Source of the DNA: Erpobdella octoculata | Taxonomy: Eukaryota > Annelida > Clitellata > Hirudinida > Erpobdellidae | Direction of reading: 5' to 3' | Assembly (NCBI GenBank): GCA_963978895.1 | Contig: OZ022241.1 | Location: 27,012,073-27,076,072, forward strand | Length of the DNA stretch: 64,000 bases | Part shown: piece by piece, positions 1-14,462 of the stretch | How the letters are laid out: each line of letters begins with the position of its first letter | Position numbering within the stretch: the stretch's first letter is position 1 | The notes under the pieces: model-generated | Databases searched by the model: none | What the model was told of the DNA's origin: nothing | The model's input: only the letters and a program-made list of their open reading frames with translations | Position numbers and translations under genes: made by a program

Positions 1-2723
1 ATTTAATAGGTATCTATAGGCCTCCTAAATGCTCTAAACCACAATTTTTGGAGGATTTCTACAACCTTTCTGAATCTCTTTTCTCTCCATCTACGCCTTC
101 TTTTATCATTGGAGATTTTAATATTCCTATCAATAAAACAAAGGTCTCTTTTGTCTCTCAATTTCTTGAAATTTGATCTACTTTCAACTTCTTTCAGCAT
201 TGTGACTTTCCGACTCATAATAGGGGTAACGCATTGGATCTTATTATTTCTCCTCTTTTCTTTAATATAAGCAATCTTTCACCTGTTAATCTCCACTTTA
301 CTGATCACTACTTAATTTCTTTCACTTTACTTTTTTTTTTTTTTTTTATGATAGTTTATAGTCCTTTACACCAAGTGTTTTAAGACTGAATTGGCTGTAT
401 GTAGGAAGCACATAAGTACTTCCTGTCGTGGATCAAAGTTTGATCCTTTTAACTGTCCCTCCTCCTTCATCCAGGCTTGGGACTGGCTCGCAATTAGCGA
501 GGGGGAGTTGTCTTTCACTTTACCTCTATCACAACCTTTAATTAATCCTACTTCAGTCACTAAAAGGTGTTGGTCTAGATTTGATAAAATTCAATTTTCA
601 AATTTATTTCTCACCTCTGGGTTTTCTTCTTCTTCTTTCACTGATGTTGATTCTTTTATGGACAATCTCAATCTGACAATTTCATCTATTCTAGATACTT
701 TGGTTTTTTTTTAGACATTTAAGTTTCGACTCTCTTCTAAAAAAGCTCCTTGGTTTGATCGTGATTATGTTCTCTTGAAGCAATCTGCACGTAAAACTGA
801 GCGAGCTTATCGTTCTAAATTATCTAAGGGTTCTTGGTACGAGTGGCAATACCATCTCAAACAGTACCATAACCTCATCTTTGCTAAACATTCTTCCTTT
901 TTGAGAAAATCTATTGTTAGTGCTTCTAGCTCTAGGAATAGGTGGTCTTCTCTTTCTAAACTTCTCAATAAAAAATCCCCTCTTCTCTCTTTTTCTACTG
1001 ATGACTATCACAATTTTCTTTCTACCAAAATTGAAAACATCAGATCTTCTAACAATAGTCAAACCCCTATTTTTTCTAAATTCTCTACTGAAACTTTTAC
1101 TTTTTTCTCTCCTATTACACTTGACTATCTTACTAAACTTATTAACTATATGTCCTCTTCTACTTGCTCTTTGGATCTCATTCCTACTACTATCTTTAAA
1201 GAGCTTTCTTCTGTTTATTATCCAATTTTACTTGATTTAATTAATCTCTCTTTATCTACATCTGTGTTTCCCTCTGTTCTTAAGTCTTTTTTTATTATCC
1301 CTACTATTAAAAATGCCTCTCTTGATCCTTCTTCTCTATCTAGCAATAGGCCTGTCTCTAACCTATCCTTTATCTCTAAAATTATGGAAAGAGTTGTGTA
1401 TGAGCAAATAAGTGCTTATCTAACTGCTTTCTCACTTCTTCCTTTTCCTCAATCTGGCTTCAGACCTGGCCACTCTACTGAAACTGCTCTACTTAAGCTT
1501 CATAATGACCTCATTGTTTCTTCTGACTCTGGCCTCTCTACCCTTTTTCTTTGTCTTGATTTTTCATCTGCATTTGATACAGTTGATCACTCACTGTTGT
1601 TGGATGTACTTGATAAATCTTTTAATATAACTAGTGATGCTCTCCGGTGGGTTAAATCTTATCTATCTGGTAGATCTTCCTATGTTTCTATTAAAGCTTC
1701 TAAATCTACTCCTGTATCTTTGAGCTATGGTGTGCCTCAAGGGTCTATTCTTGGTCCTTTACTGTTTATTTTTTATACTTCTGAGCTTCCTCATATTATA
1801 TCTTATCACTCTCTCAATAGTCAAATGTACGCTGACGACTCTTATGTCTATTCTACTTTCTCTAACTCTTCTCTTGAGTCCTTTCTTAATCAAATTACTG
1901 CCTGCCTTCAATCTATTATATCCTGGAGTTCTTCTATGTGTCTCAAACTTAATCCTGACAAGTTTGAACTAATCTACTTCAATAAGTCCTCTAAATCTCT
2001 AAATCCTCTTCCTTTGGTTTTGCCACCACCATCTTCTCTTTCCATTTCTCCTTCTCCTTTGATTCGTAGCTTAGGTTTTCTCTTTGACTCCAACTTGTCT
2101 CTAACCCCTCAAATTACATCTGTTACTAAATCTTGTTACTTCCATATTCGCCGTATTAAGCAGCTTCGTCCATTTCTGGATGACCCTTCTGTACAACTTC
2201 TAGTCCCTTCTCTTGTTCTGTCTCGAATTGATTACTGCAATTCACTGTATTATGGTCTTCCTGACACTACCCTTTATCTTCTCTCTAAAGCCTTCAACTC
2301 AGCTGCGCGCTTAATTTCTCGCACCTCTTACTCCTCTCACATCTCTCCATCTTTTGTTCTTCTCCATTGGCTTTTTCTCAGATATAGGGTGATTTTTTAA
2401 ATCTGTTTAATAATGTATAAAATAAAAAATTGTATTTCTCCTCTCTACTTAACTAATTTAATACATATCCCTCCTAAGTCTGGTCTTCGTTCTTCTTCTT
2501 TTAGTCACTTTCGCGTCTTCACTATTAAGCATTCTTTTGCTAAACGCTCTTTCTCTTACTCTGGTCCCTATCTCTGGAACTCTCTTCCTTCTTATCTTAC
2601 TAACTCTACTTCTCTCACAGTTTTCCGTCGTGGACTTAAAACACATCTGTTTAATAAGTTCATGACCGAGCGCTATTGAACACCACGGAATAGCGCTATA
2701 CAAATTCTGTTTGATTGATTGAT
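1..2723 (+). pseudogene. L2-clade LINE ORF2, 5' end outside window, 3' end present
   Basis: Non-LTR retrotransposon polyprotein. The window opens inside the apurinic endonuclease domain (IYRPP near 15, IGDFN near 112, SDH-type motif near 300). The linker and reverse transcriptase follow, with AFDTVDH near 1570, GVPQGSILGP near 1730 and the catalytic YADD at 1828-1839, then a C-terminal region ending at 2679. Nonsense codons lie at 174-176, 712-714 and 2398-2400. The reading frame changes across 331-523 only because a 193 bp insertion sits there. The 3' end has a 9 bp stem (AGCGCTATT / AATAGCGCT, 2669-2700) and a short TTGAT-type tail, as in L2 elements. It is a dead copy that abuts the next LINE near 2723. 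Confidence 0.93.
331..510 (-). mobile_element. SINE-like element, copy 1 (non-tRNA, poly(A) tail, hairpin-rich)
   Basis: A 180 bp antisense insertion in the LINE, flanked by a perfect 13 bp target duplication TCTTTCACTTTAC (318-330 and 511-523). Poly(A) appears as the T run at 331-347. In its own orientation it starts near the 5 bp-stem hairpin CTCGC/GCGAG. It then carries GGATCAAA/TTTGATCC (430-446) and GGAAG/CTTCC hairpins and ends in ACTATCATAAAA plus poly(A). No tRNA box A/B pair is evident. Related copies lie at 49189-49367 and 50336-50768. The source RNA is not recognised. Confidence 0.88.
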
Positions 2724-5189
<2,466 letters not shown>

Positions 5190-5522
5190 ACTTAGGTAAA
5201 GTTACAAAATGGCATTCGGCGACGACGTAGTTCTGAACGCGTAAAGTAATATGAAAAGCCGTTTTTGATCTAAAACTGTTAAAAATTAATATTGAAAGAG
5301 ATTTACAAAAAAAAAAAGTTTAAACGCCAAAAAAATTTGAATTTAAAGACTTTTACAATTTTGGCGCGATTTCACATTTTTCGAATAATAAGAAGAAATA
5401 AATACTTTTAAAAGCTGGAACTTCTAGTAACTCCTTAAAAATACTTATTATTAACTATTATTTATAATTCGTTTCTTATTACTCTATTAATTTTTGAGCT
5501 TCGAAAAAAAATCACTTAGATC

Positions 5523-6605
5523 TAAGCTTCTGCGTCCCGTTATTTTTTTGGAACGATACGATACGATACGATTTCTGAAATTTGCCTCGAATTAAACGAT
5601 ACGATACGAGACGCTTCGACCAATAACGATACGATATCGATACGATACGATACGATTTCGGGATCTCGACTGAAGCGGAAATTTTGCCTAGAGATAACAT
5701 AGAATGATGAACTATACGCGACAGACAATATTATTAACTACTTTAAAGAAATTCATTGAAAAAAAATATATAAATATTAAAAAATTTCAAAATTTATAAA
5801 AATTTACCAAATTTAATTTTTTTGTACAACTTGAAATAAGTTTCATTTGTTTAGTTTCGGTACATCTATTTGTCTAAATTTAGACTCTAAATAAAATGCT
5901 ACCGCCGATAGAAAGTATTTATTTACTTTATTTAGTGACGCGGCATGATAATAATGACAAACACGAGAAAGTGCCTCTATGCAAGAATTAAACAATAAAA
6001 TAATCATTCCAATTCTATGTAACAAATTTGAAAAAATAAGTTTATCAAACAGACTAAACCAAAACATAAACATAGAATGATCATTACTATTACATTACTC
6101 ATTATTCTCATTAATAATAATAGTCATCGATGTCAGCGAGTACGATTGCCTTGTAGGGCTTGTAATATCAGTAGTATGCAGAGCTCGACTAGCAGCCTAA
6201 GAGGAGCGTGGCTTTTTTGCTGCCGGTTTCCAGACTAAAAATAGTAAATAATGGGGCTACAGGCTGTCTGGAAAACCGAATTTAAAGTGGGGATGATAAT
6301 AGTTATAAACTTCTGTCAATAGGTAGATTAATTAATCAATGTTGATGAATTAATTGCAAATATTCACAGTTGTGACAATCGTTAATTAAATATGTATGAC
6401 TTTCGTTATTTATTGGAAAATATTTTAAAAAAATCCCGATATTTTTCGGGATTTTAATCGAGAATGAAATTTTAAGTATCGCCAATTAATATCGATACGA
6501 GACTTCTTCCGCAGGCTGTATCGTTTCAATGGTGATACGGGAATCCCGTATCGTTTTGAAATCTCGATTGAATTCGAGATAACGATATCGGGACGCAGAT
6601 GCTTA
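5523..6605. mobile_element. Non-autonomous hAT element (MITE), 1083 bp
   Basis: Terminal inverted repeats TAAGCTTCTGCGTCCCG (5523-5539) and its complement at 6589-6605 differ at one base. They are flanked by an identical 8 bp target duplication CTTAGATC (5515-5522 and 6606-6613), the length made by hAT transposases. The sub-terminal regions are dense in ATACG/TATCG motifs. No coding sequence is seen inside. Confidence 0.85.
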
Positions 6606-6613
6606 CTTAGATC

Positions 6614-7900
6614 GTCTAAGTAATGCACTCGACCTGAAGCTCGAAGTCAATTTCACTTCAGACTTAACATGCCTTAAGTTTTGTTGCTTGGTATTTTGTT
6701 ATTATCTTTTAAACCGATTAAGATTTTTTAACGAAATTTTGTAGGCAATAAATATTGCTATGTTTCTACATAATTCCAAATTTTAAATTTTGTAGCTCAA
6801 CGTTTAATGTCCAAATAACAATAGTTCATAGATGTTAGGTCAACAATAGCTTCATTTTATTGGTTTTTCCCAAATAATTTTTCAACCCCTTGAAAAAATT
6901 TACCAAAATTTTACATGTCAAATGTCTAACTAAGTTTTGAAAATTGTGTTAAAATTGAAGTTTGTAGTTGTACGTTTACAATTAATTTAGAAGTATTTAG
7001 TTAATGCTTGAAATTTAAGCAATTTCGTGGCTCGGTTTTTTGGAAATAATTTTTCAACCAAGCGAAATTTGTTAACCAAATTTTTTTTCAAATTTTGAAG
7101 AAGATAAATTTTAATGATAATCTGCATTTTTAGTTTTCTAGCTCAACGTTTAGTTGATTCATTCATAAAAACGTTTAATTCAAAATTCGTTAAAAACTTT
7201 TTAACCAATTGATGTTTTAAAACCAAACTCATTATTTGCAAACTATTTACGTTTCTAAATAATTAACAAAAATTCAAATTTTGTAGTTAAAGGTTTAATG
7301 TCAAATTTGAGCAACAGTATTTTGTAATTTTTTTTGGCTAAATCTATTCGTTTTTAGCATTTAATTTTTAAATCAAATGATATTTTTCAACCAAACTTGG
7401 GGAAATTAAAACCAACTTATTGTTTAGTAGATATCAGAAATTATAATTTTTTAGCTAATCGTATACTTGTTTATGTAAAATAAAAACGTTTTATTTATTT
7501 TTAATAACTCGTTAATCAATTAGACTATTTTAACTAAACGTGATATTTTTAAAATTTAAACAATTAAAAAAGTTATCCTAGTTTTAATGTTTTAGTTAAG
7601 CGTCAATGTTAAATTTAAACTACAGTATTGTACTGGCTAAACTTTAAATGGTAAAAATATAAGTATTTTTTTTTCACAAATATTTGAGATTATAGGTAGT
7701 TCTGTCGATCAGCGTTTAGCAAATTCCAAAATTGACATGATTATTGTGGCGATTTCTGTTACATCGTAGAACTAGCGTGCATCCCAGCACGCCGAGTGCT
7801 GATAAAGTTACAGAGTGAGCGCGCACTTGCACGCGCTCACATAAAAATGTGCTGAAACACTATGAAACGAAGCGAACACCAGCGCACATCACATAAAAAG
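6614..7900. other. AT-rich DNA without recognisable gene
   Basis: Repeated phrases such as TTTTGTAG and CAACGTTTA recur at irregular spacing, which suggests an old degenerate repeat. A more GC-rich patch at 7780-7880 has repeated GCGCAC/GCGCTC words. No coding region or RNA gene was recognised. Confidence 0.5.
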
Positions 7901-7980
7901 TTCTGAAGGTTGGATGGTAGCGGGAAATTCCAGAGCTTAACGATGCACGCATACAGGGTGAAACGCGCCAAAACTTTTAA

Positions 7981-9509
7981 ATGAATGCCACAAATATTAC
8001 AAACATAATTGGGCCATTATATCGTGCTATGGGCTTTAAATACAACGTCTCATGCAATACTGTATGTCGCATGTTGACGACGACTATATCCGAAATTCAG
8101 ACGAAGCGAAGATATGTGGTAGCCCGTCATATGGGGTATTCAGGCGCGGTCCCACCATTGGGGATGCGTCTCCCCACCAGCCTAAGAGCTCAATTTTTTC
8201 AATGAATAAATAAAGTTAAACGTATTACTAAGCAACCCCCCGCCAAACACCGACTATCTATCCAACCTAGATAGTAAAAAATACGAAGAAATCTGTGGGC
8301 ATCAGAATAGAGCAATTAATATCTCATTACTATACCTAAGTAAGATATGCATGACCAACCGAAAGCGATTATGTCCTGCCAACCAACAGCTTATAAATTC
8401 GGTTTTCTATTTTCGTTGTTTGCTGGCGCTAATCGTTAAAAAATTTTAATACAAAATTGAGTTTGTGCGAGTTTAAAACACTAGTTTTTCCATTACCTAT
8501 ATTAATCAAATAGGGAAAATACCCACTGTTTTCTGTGAAGTCTAGAGGTGGTATAGTACTTAATTCTATAATTCTTAAACCAGTTTTTGTTTTACTAATT
8601 CAATTGCACAAACTCTAATTATTGTGTAAAAGATGTCAAGCAAAAATCAGCAACTTCATTAAGATTACGTCATTCTTTAAATCTAGCCAAACCTCTAACC
8701 CTGAACAACAAGATTGTCATTTATCTACTCGTTCTTTCAAATTCTCGACGAACAAAAATACATTTGAGTCAAACTTGACCAACAAAACTCTCAAATTTTC
8801 GTTTCAAACCATTCAAACCTAACACTATATTGCATTTGCGTTTACTGAGGTTGAAGGAAAGTGCATGTTCGTCATTCTATAGACATTAAACAAGTTAAAA
8901 GTAGATTACACACATCTTTTTAATAAGTTTTTTGATTAGGAGATGCTGATGAACTGCGCGCCTTTGCGAAATAATTGTTTTTTCATAAGGGCACAATATC
9001 AATGTTATTTTGTATTGCATTTTTACGGAGATTGAATAGGAACATACACATTTCTTATGTTCAAAAACGCCATTTTCTTACAACACACTCATCACTTGAT
9101 GATAACGTTAAAATCTATAAAAAAAGAAATATATAATATAAGACTCCCAATCAACAATGACTTAATCATTCCCTCCACTAGAAAATCCTGGGACCGCGCC
9201 TGGGGGCTTTCGACACAAACTGCTGAAGTGCATTATGCAGATCATTCTAAAAGTACAAGTTCAGCTCTCATGGAAGAGAGCGTCAATAATGTTTATAAAC
9301 ACATAGACACATCTCATACAGACATAGAGTCAAATAGTACATTTCATGTACACATGCCATCTGATACAGACATACAGTTAACTAGTTTAATTAATACACA
9401 CATACAAGCTTTTACTTCAAACAACGAACCACCGTCACCTGACTCTAAAAGGCCCCCAAGAGTTTACTGGGATTTAAATCATCAGAGAAATATATTCGGA
9501 ATACATTAA
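7981..9509 (+). pseudogene. Tyrosine-recombinase-like (Crypton-type?) C-terminal fragment, split by a hAT element
   Basis: The ORF at 7981-8140 ends in ...VARHMGYS. Removing the element at 8141-9202 plus one 8 bp duplication joins it in frame to 9211-9509, which begins STQTAEVHY. The combined R/H..H..Y pattern resembles the last catalytic box of tyrosine recombinases as found in Crypton-like genes. A further segment in another frame, 9510-9675, ends with a Lys/Val-rich tail. This is inference from a short motif; the catalytic N-terminal Arg box is not visible, and the fragment could be another domesticated or TE protein. It is not functional as it stands. Confidence 0.42.
8141..9202. mobile_element. 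hAT-type non-autonomous element, 1062 bp
   Basis: Perfect 14 bp terminal inverted repeats CAGGCGCGGTCCCA (8141-8154 and complement 9189-9202) are flanked by GGGGTATT (8133-8140) and GGGGCTTT (9203-9210), an 8 bp duplication with two differences. The flanking ORF reads through if the element is removed. The interior has no long ORF; a 66-codon frame at 8622-8822 with a Phe/Lys-rich start may be an N-terminal transposase relic. Confidence 0.68.
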
Positions 9510-9675
9510 TTTCCATAAAATCCCTACTCTAAATCAATTTCGTGATGTATTAGATACAAATAAAAAAAGTTTTAAAGATTTATGTAACAAATGGCATATT
9601 GATAGAAAAAATATTGCAGATATAAATAAATTAGAATACGCAATCAAAGTTAAAGTAGTACCTAAGTTTTATTAA

Positions 9676-11730
9676 AAAACAGTAAAAATAAAGATTTTAT
9701 GAGCCTGCATAGTTAAATATAGTATTAGTTCTTTAGCATCATGCCTGTATTTTTTGTTGAAAATTTAATCTTTCATCTTGCTTCGACATATAATTTTATT
9801 GTTTTGATAAATTAGTTATTAGGAATCCCTTGAACGTTAGACATTTCTTTCCAGGATGTTTTACAGATTTAAGCCTAGTATTATACAGTTTTAGCTACTA
9901 TGCCTCACAGCAAAAATGTCATATAAAATACCCATTGATTTATAACTATTTTTTTATGAAATATTAATTCACCATTTCTCATCGTTTAATTAATAAAAAT
10001 AATGTTAAAAACACCACAATTATGTTTATTTTTTTTATCTATTGGTAAGCATGTCCATCTCATGAGGTAATAAAAAATAAAACAGTGTGAATCCCTCCAG
10101 CAAATGGTTTTTAACTTAATAGACATACTTTTTCACATATTAATTATTATCCTTTAGTTAAAGTTGATCTGTTTTACTATTCATTCGTAATTGAAATACG
10201 GATATTCTTAAGTAATAAATGACAAAAAGATTCGATTTGAACATGGAACCTCAAACTCAAAAGCACCTCTATGTGTAATTTAAGAAATGCATTAAAAAAT
10301 ATAACTACTGATAGCCGTAGAGACCAGAGAAGAAATAACGACTACACAAAGAGCAAGACAACCTGCAAACAAAACAGACAAATAAAAATAAATCAAATTT
10401 GTATTTATTTCAACTGCTAAAAGCAAAAAAAACAACAAAAAATTCATCTTAAAAGAAATGAAAACATAAACAAAAGATCAATGTTTTTAAATACTAAGAA
10501 TGTATAAATTACTTATCTATTGCTGCTAAATTACTAAAAAATGAGCTATATCATGAGCTACTACTATTCATTCTTTTGGAAGAAATGACATAAATAGCAA
10601 GAACACTGAGCAAAAGTGTCAAAATATTAATATAGTATCCATAGAAACCTGTTGACAAATTTTGACAACGAATACAAGACCAAAACATAGAATCAATTAA
10701 AATGCAAGCACTTCAGTGGCATGTAATGTTATTTAAACAGTACAATCCAAATAAAAAATGTTTAGAAATTCATTGAAGTTGCAATTTTGTGTTGTTCCAG
10801 TTAAATAAGAGGCACTTAATTTCAAGTTGAACAGTTCATACTTCTGATGGCAAAACTTGAAAGATATATTTAATTAAGAGTTTGACAACAATTCTTAGCT
10901 CCTCTGTTATGATTTCCATACTGTATAAAGTACCTGGGAATAAATTTGTTAAATGAAATAAAATAAAATTCCTTATTATAATTATTAATATCTACCTAGT
11001 ATGAATGTTTTCATATGTTTATTATATCTGGTTTTTTAAATTACTTGTTTCAAATATACTATGAAACAATGTGTAACTGTAACTGAAAAACATGTTATGG
11101 AGTCTGTAGAGCTAACAGCAATTACCAGGAAATAATGCTAATATTTTCACTTGAATACATAGAATCATTTTTTTAAGTGACAAATAAATGGTTTAAAAAA
11201 GAATTCTAACAAAGATAGGTTTTTTATCTTTATTGCTACTTTGAAAATATATCAGTCAACATGCAAAACTAGTAACACTATTAGAGAATTACTCTATTCT
11301 ATAATTATTAGTATAAGAAAAGGCAGACAGTAATAGATATAAATTTATAAATTGCTATAAGTAAAATATAATAATATAATATATACTAACAAAAAGTCGT
11401 CTCTCAATCCATCTGCCGAGACTCGGATTGAAGAACTGGTGTAAATTAACCAAAAAAGCAGGATATTTGAATAATTATAACTTTTAATACTAACATCATG
11501 AGTGCTTTATCAAACCGATTAACTAAACTTTTAATTATTGTTGTTACTATTACTATTGTGACCACTGGAAAATTCCCCGCTTGTGCTGTAACGTTATACC
11601 GGCAAATATCTAAAATTTTTTATCTAAAATGTTTTCTTAAAATTCTTTCCTAAGTCAATAGTTAACAGATTTTCTGCTATCAATTTTATATGAACTTTAT
11701 TTTAAAAGTTCAAATCAAAAGAACTCTTTG
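9676..11730. other. AT-rich region with nothing recognisable
   Basis: About 2 kb with no ORF of note, no inverted termini found and only short A/T runs. I see no RNA gene or TE signature. Confidence 0.5.
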
Positions 11731-11772
11731 AATTTTGCGCGCAATAACACGACATGGCCTGGCAACCCACTT

Positions 11773-11885
11773 GTTGGCGTTTAATACCATTTGTTCGGCG
11801 CTTGATGCCATTTTTCTTTTCTCTAATGCCACAGCGGCATCGGAGGCGGCGCTTAATGCCATTTTTTGGCGTTTAATGCCCAATC
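11773..11885. repeat. Cluster of GGCGYTTRATGCC motifs
   Basis: Four near-copies of a 13 bp imperfect palindrome, able to pair GGCGTT with AATGCC, lie within 115 bp just left of the ATT array. Function unknown. Confidence 0.5.
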
Positions 11886-11887
11886 TA

Positions 11888-12202
<315 letters not shown>

Positions 12203-12203
12203 A

Positions 12204-14462
12204 TGTAAATATGTAATGCGCTTTTTTTAAAAAGTCAAAAGCGCTTCGCGTCAAATCACAAATTTAGGAATAAAGTTCGGTCTTGAGCAACTTCCTGAAA
12301 CCGCCGAGGTCTAAAGCTGGATTCCTCAGGTCAGCAGATAGGCTGTTCCAAACAACTGGACCTGCAGTGGAGAATCCGCGCCTGCCGAAAGTCGTTGGCT
12401 TTGACGATGGAACGAACAAGTCGCCAGCCGCCGCCGATCGAAGGTGGGACCGACCAGCAGGCGTTGAGATCGGTACACACAGTTGCTGCAGGTAGACCGG
12501 AGCCGTGTGGTGAAGGCACTTGTATACCATCAGACCCAACTTGAACTGAATTCTCTGCGGGAAAGGAAGCCAGTGAAGTTGCGTCCGCATGAGATCTGAT
12601 ACGGAAAACCAGCCGGGCAGTTGAAGAACAAGACGAGCGGCTGCTCGGAGAATGGATTAGAGCCTGTTGATTTGAAACTGTCTAAGTCCGGCCATGACAC
12701 CATTACAGTAATCAAGCCGGCTGTGCACGAGTGCTCTGATGAGTGAATGGGCGGAGTCAGTGGTGAGGCTACGGCGGACGACGCGCAGTTGACGGAGATG
12801 ATAGAAGCATGCACGAGTAAGATGAGAGATGTGTGTTTCCATAGACAAACTACTGTCGACCGTCACGCCAAGATTACGAACATAAGTGGAGGGCCTGACT
12901 GAGACACCAGCGATAACCAGATCCCCTTCGGACAGAAGCTGAGTCAACCAGGCGAGCCCAACCAGATCACTTCGGTCTTAGAAGGATTGAGTTGCAAGCG
13001 ATTGCTCGCCATCCAAGTGCCGATCTCGCTGATACACGCAGACATCCTAGGGACCAGATCGGAACACGACGCTGGCGGGGAGTGATCGTAAATCTGCAGG
13101 TCGTCAGCATAAGAATAGACATAAAACCGATGTTTCGTGGCAATATGTAGGACGTCAGCGGAATAGAGAGGAAACAACCACGGGCCCAGAACGGATCCCT
13201 GCGGAACGCCACACAGCAGAGGTAGGCGTGGACAAAACACCTCCAGAGCTGAAGCAGTGGGACCGATCGGTCAAATAGGAACGAAACCATTCGAGGACGA
13301 TGTCTCCGAAACCATACGAGAATTGGAGCCTGTTGACCAAAATTTGATGGTCAACAGTGTCGAAAGCAGCGGAGAGGTCCAGAAGTCCCAGAAGCGTGAT
13401 CCGACCCGAATCAGCCGCAGCGTAAATATCAGACAGTACCTTCAGGACCGCAGTTTCAGTGGAGTGCTGGTTTCTGTACGCCGACTGAAACATCGGGAGA
13501 AGGTTGTTTTCACCGAGGTAGATGTTTATTTGAGCGGCGACGCATCGTTCCAGTAGTTTTGACAGATAGGACAGATTCGAGATTGGACGATAGTTACCGG
13601 TGTTGAGCGGATCTAGATTCGGCTTCTTCAGGATCGGTGTGATGACAGCATTTTTCTGGGCAGGAGGAAACTGTCCCCGCTCTAACGATGAATTTACCAG
13701 GAATGTCACAAACGGTGCCAGTTCACTAGAGTATTGCTTGATCAACCATGTCGGTATTGGGTTAAGGGAACAATTTTTGTTTGGTGAAGATTTGATGAGC
13801 CGGGTAATGTCGTCGACACTCACAGGTTTAAACCTCAGCAGGTCGCAGGAACAACAGCCGGAGTCGAATTGTGGACTGGAAGCATATGACGTAGACTGGC
13901 GGATATCTCTTATCTTATCATTGAACGCTCTCGAGAAATCGTTAGCTGTAAGATCTTTTGGCGAAATCGGGTTGCTCCGAACCCGACCGAGCACCCCAGA
14001 TAATGTCCGCCATAATCTCCCAGGACTCCCTCAGCTGTCGTCAATCTTCATCTTCCAGTAGAGATTTTGTTTCTGTCTGTAAAGGTCATGAGACGTTCGC
14101 ACGTGGTTGATCCATGAAGTGCGATCGATGGGATCTTGTGTTCGTCTATAACGTCTTTCTAACTTCCTCGATCTTCGTTTTAAGGCAGCGCATTCAGAGT
14201 CGAACCATGGGGTGAGGGGCCGGTCGTGCAGCCTGGCAACACGAGGCGGGGCATGTTTGTGAAGAAGTGATGACAAGGTTGTGTCGAAGACCTCAAGAAC
14301 CTGACTGATTGACATCGTTTCATAGACCGCCGGATTACACAAAGAGCTTCCCTGTAAATCAGAACGGAATTGCTCTGGGTCGAAACTTCTCCAAGCCCGG
14401 GTGTTGACGTCGATAAGCAGCGGGGGAGGATGACGGACCGGGATCAGGAAACGCACAAGCGA
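12204..14462 (-). pseudogene. L2-clade LINE, antisense, endonuclease missing
   Basis: Read right to left: the linker region (WRSFDPEQF near 14385, TPWFDSECAALKRR near 14200), then RT motifs PISNLSYLSKLLERC (about 13580), LLDLSAAFDTVDH (about 13370), CGVPQGSVLGP (about 13205), YADD (complement of 13100-13111) and C-terminal VWNSLSADLRNP (about 12340). The frame changes near 13235, 12945 and 12640. The 5' endonuclease part is absent and the copy joins a different LINE at about 14462. The tail is the ATT array. Confidence 0.9.

Noticed and set aside
331..510. Hammerhead ribozyme in the SINE-like element
   Set aside because: The conserved CTGATGA and GAAA core elements are not present in any copy.
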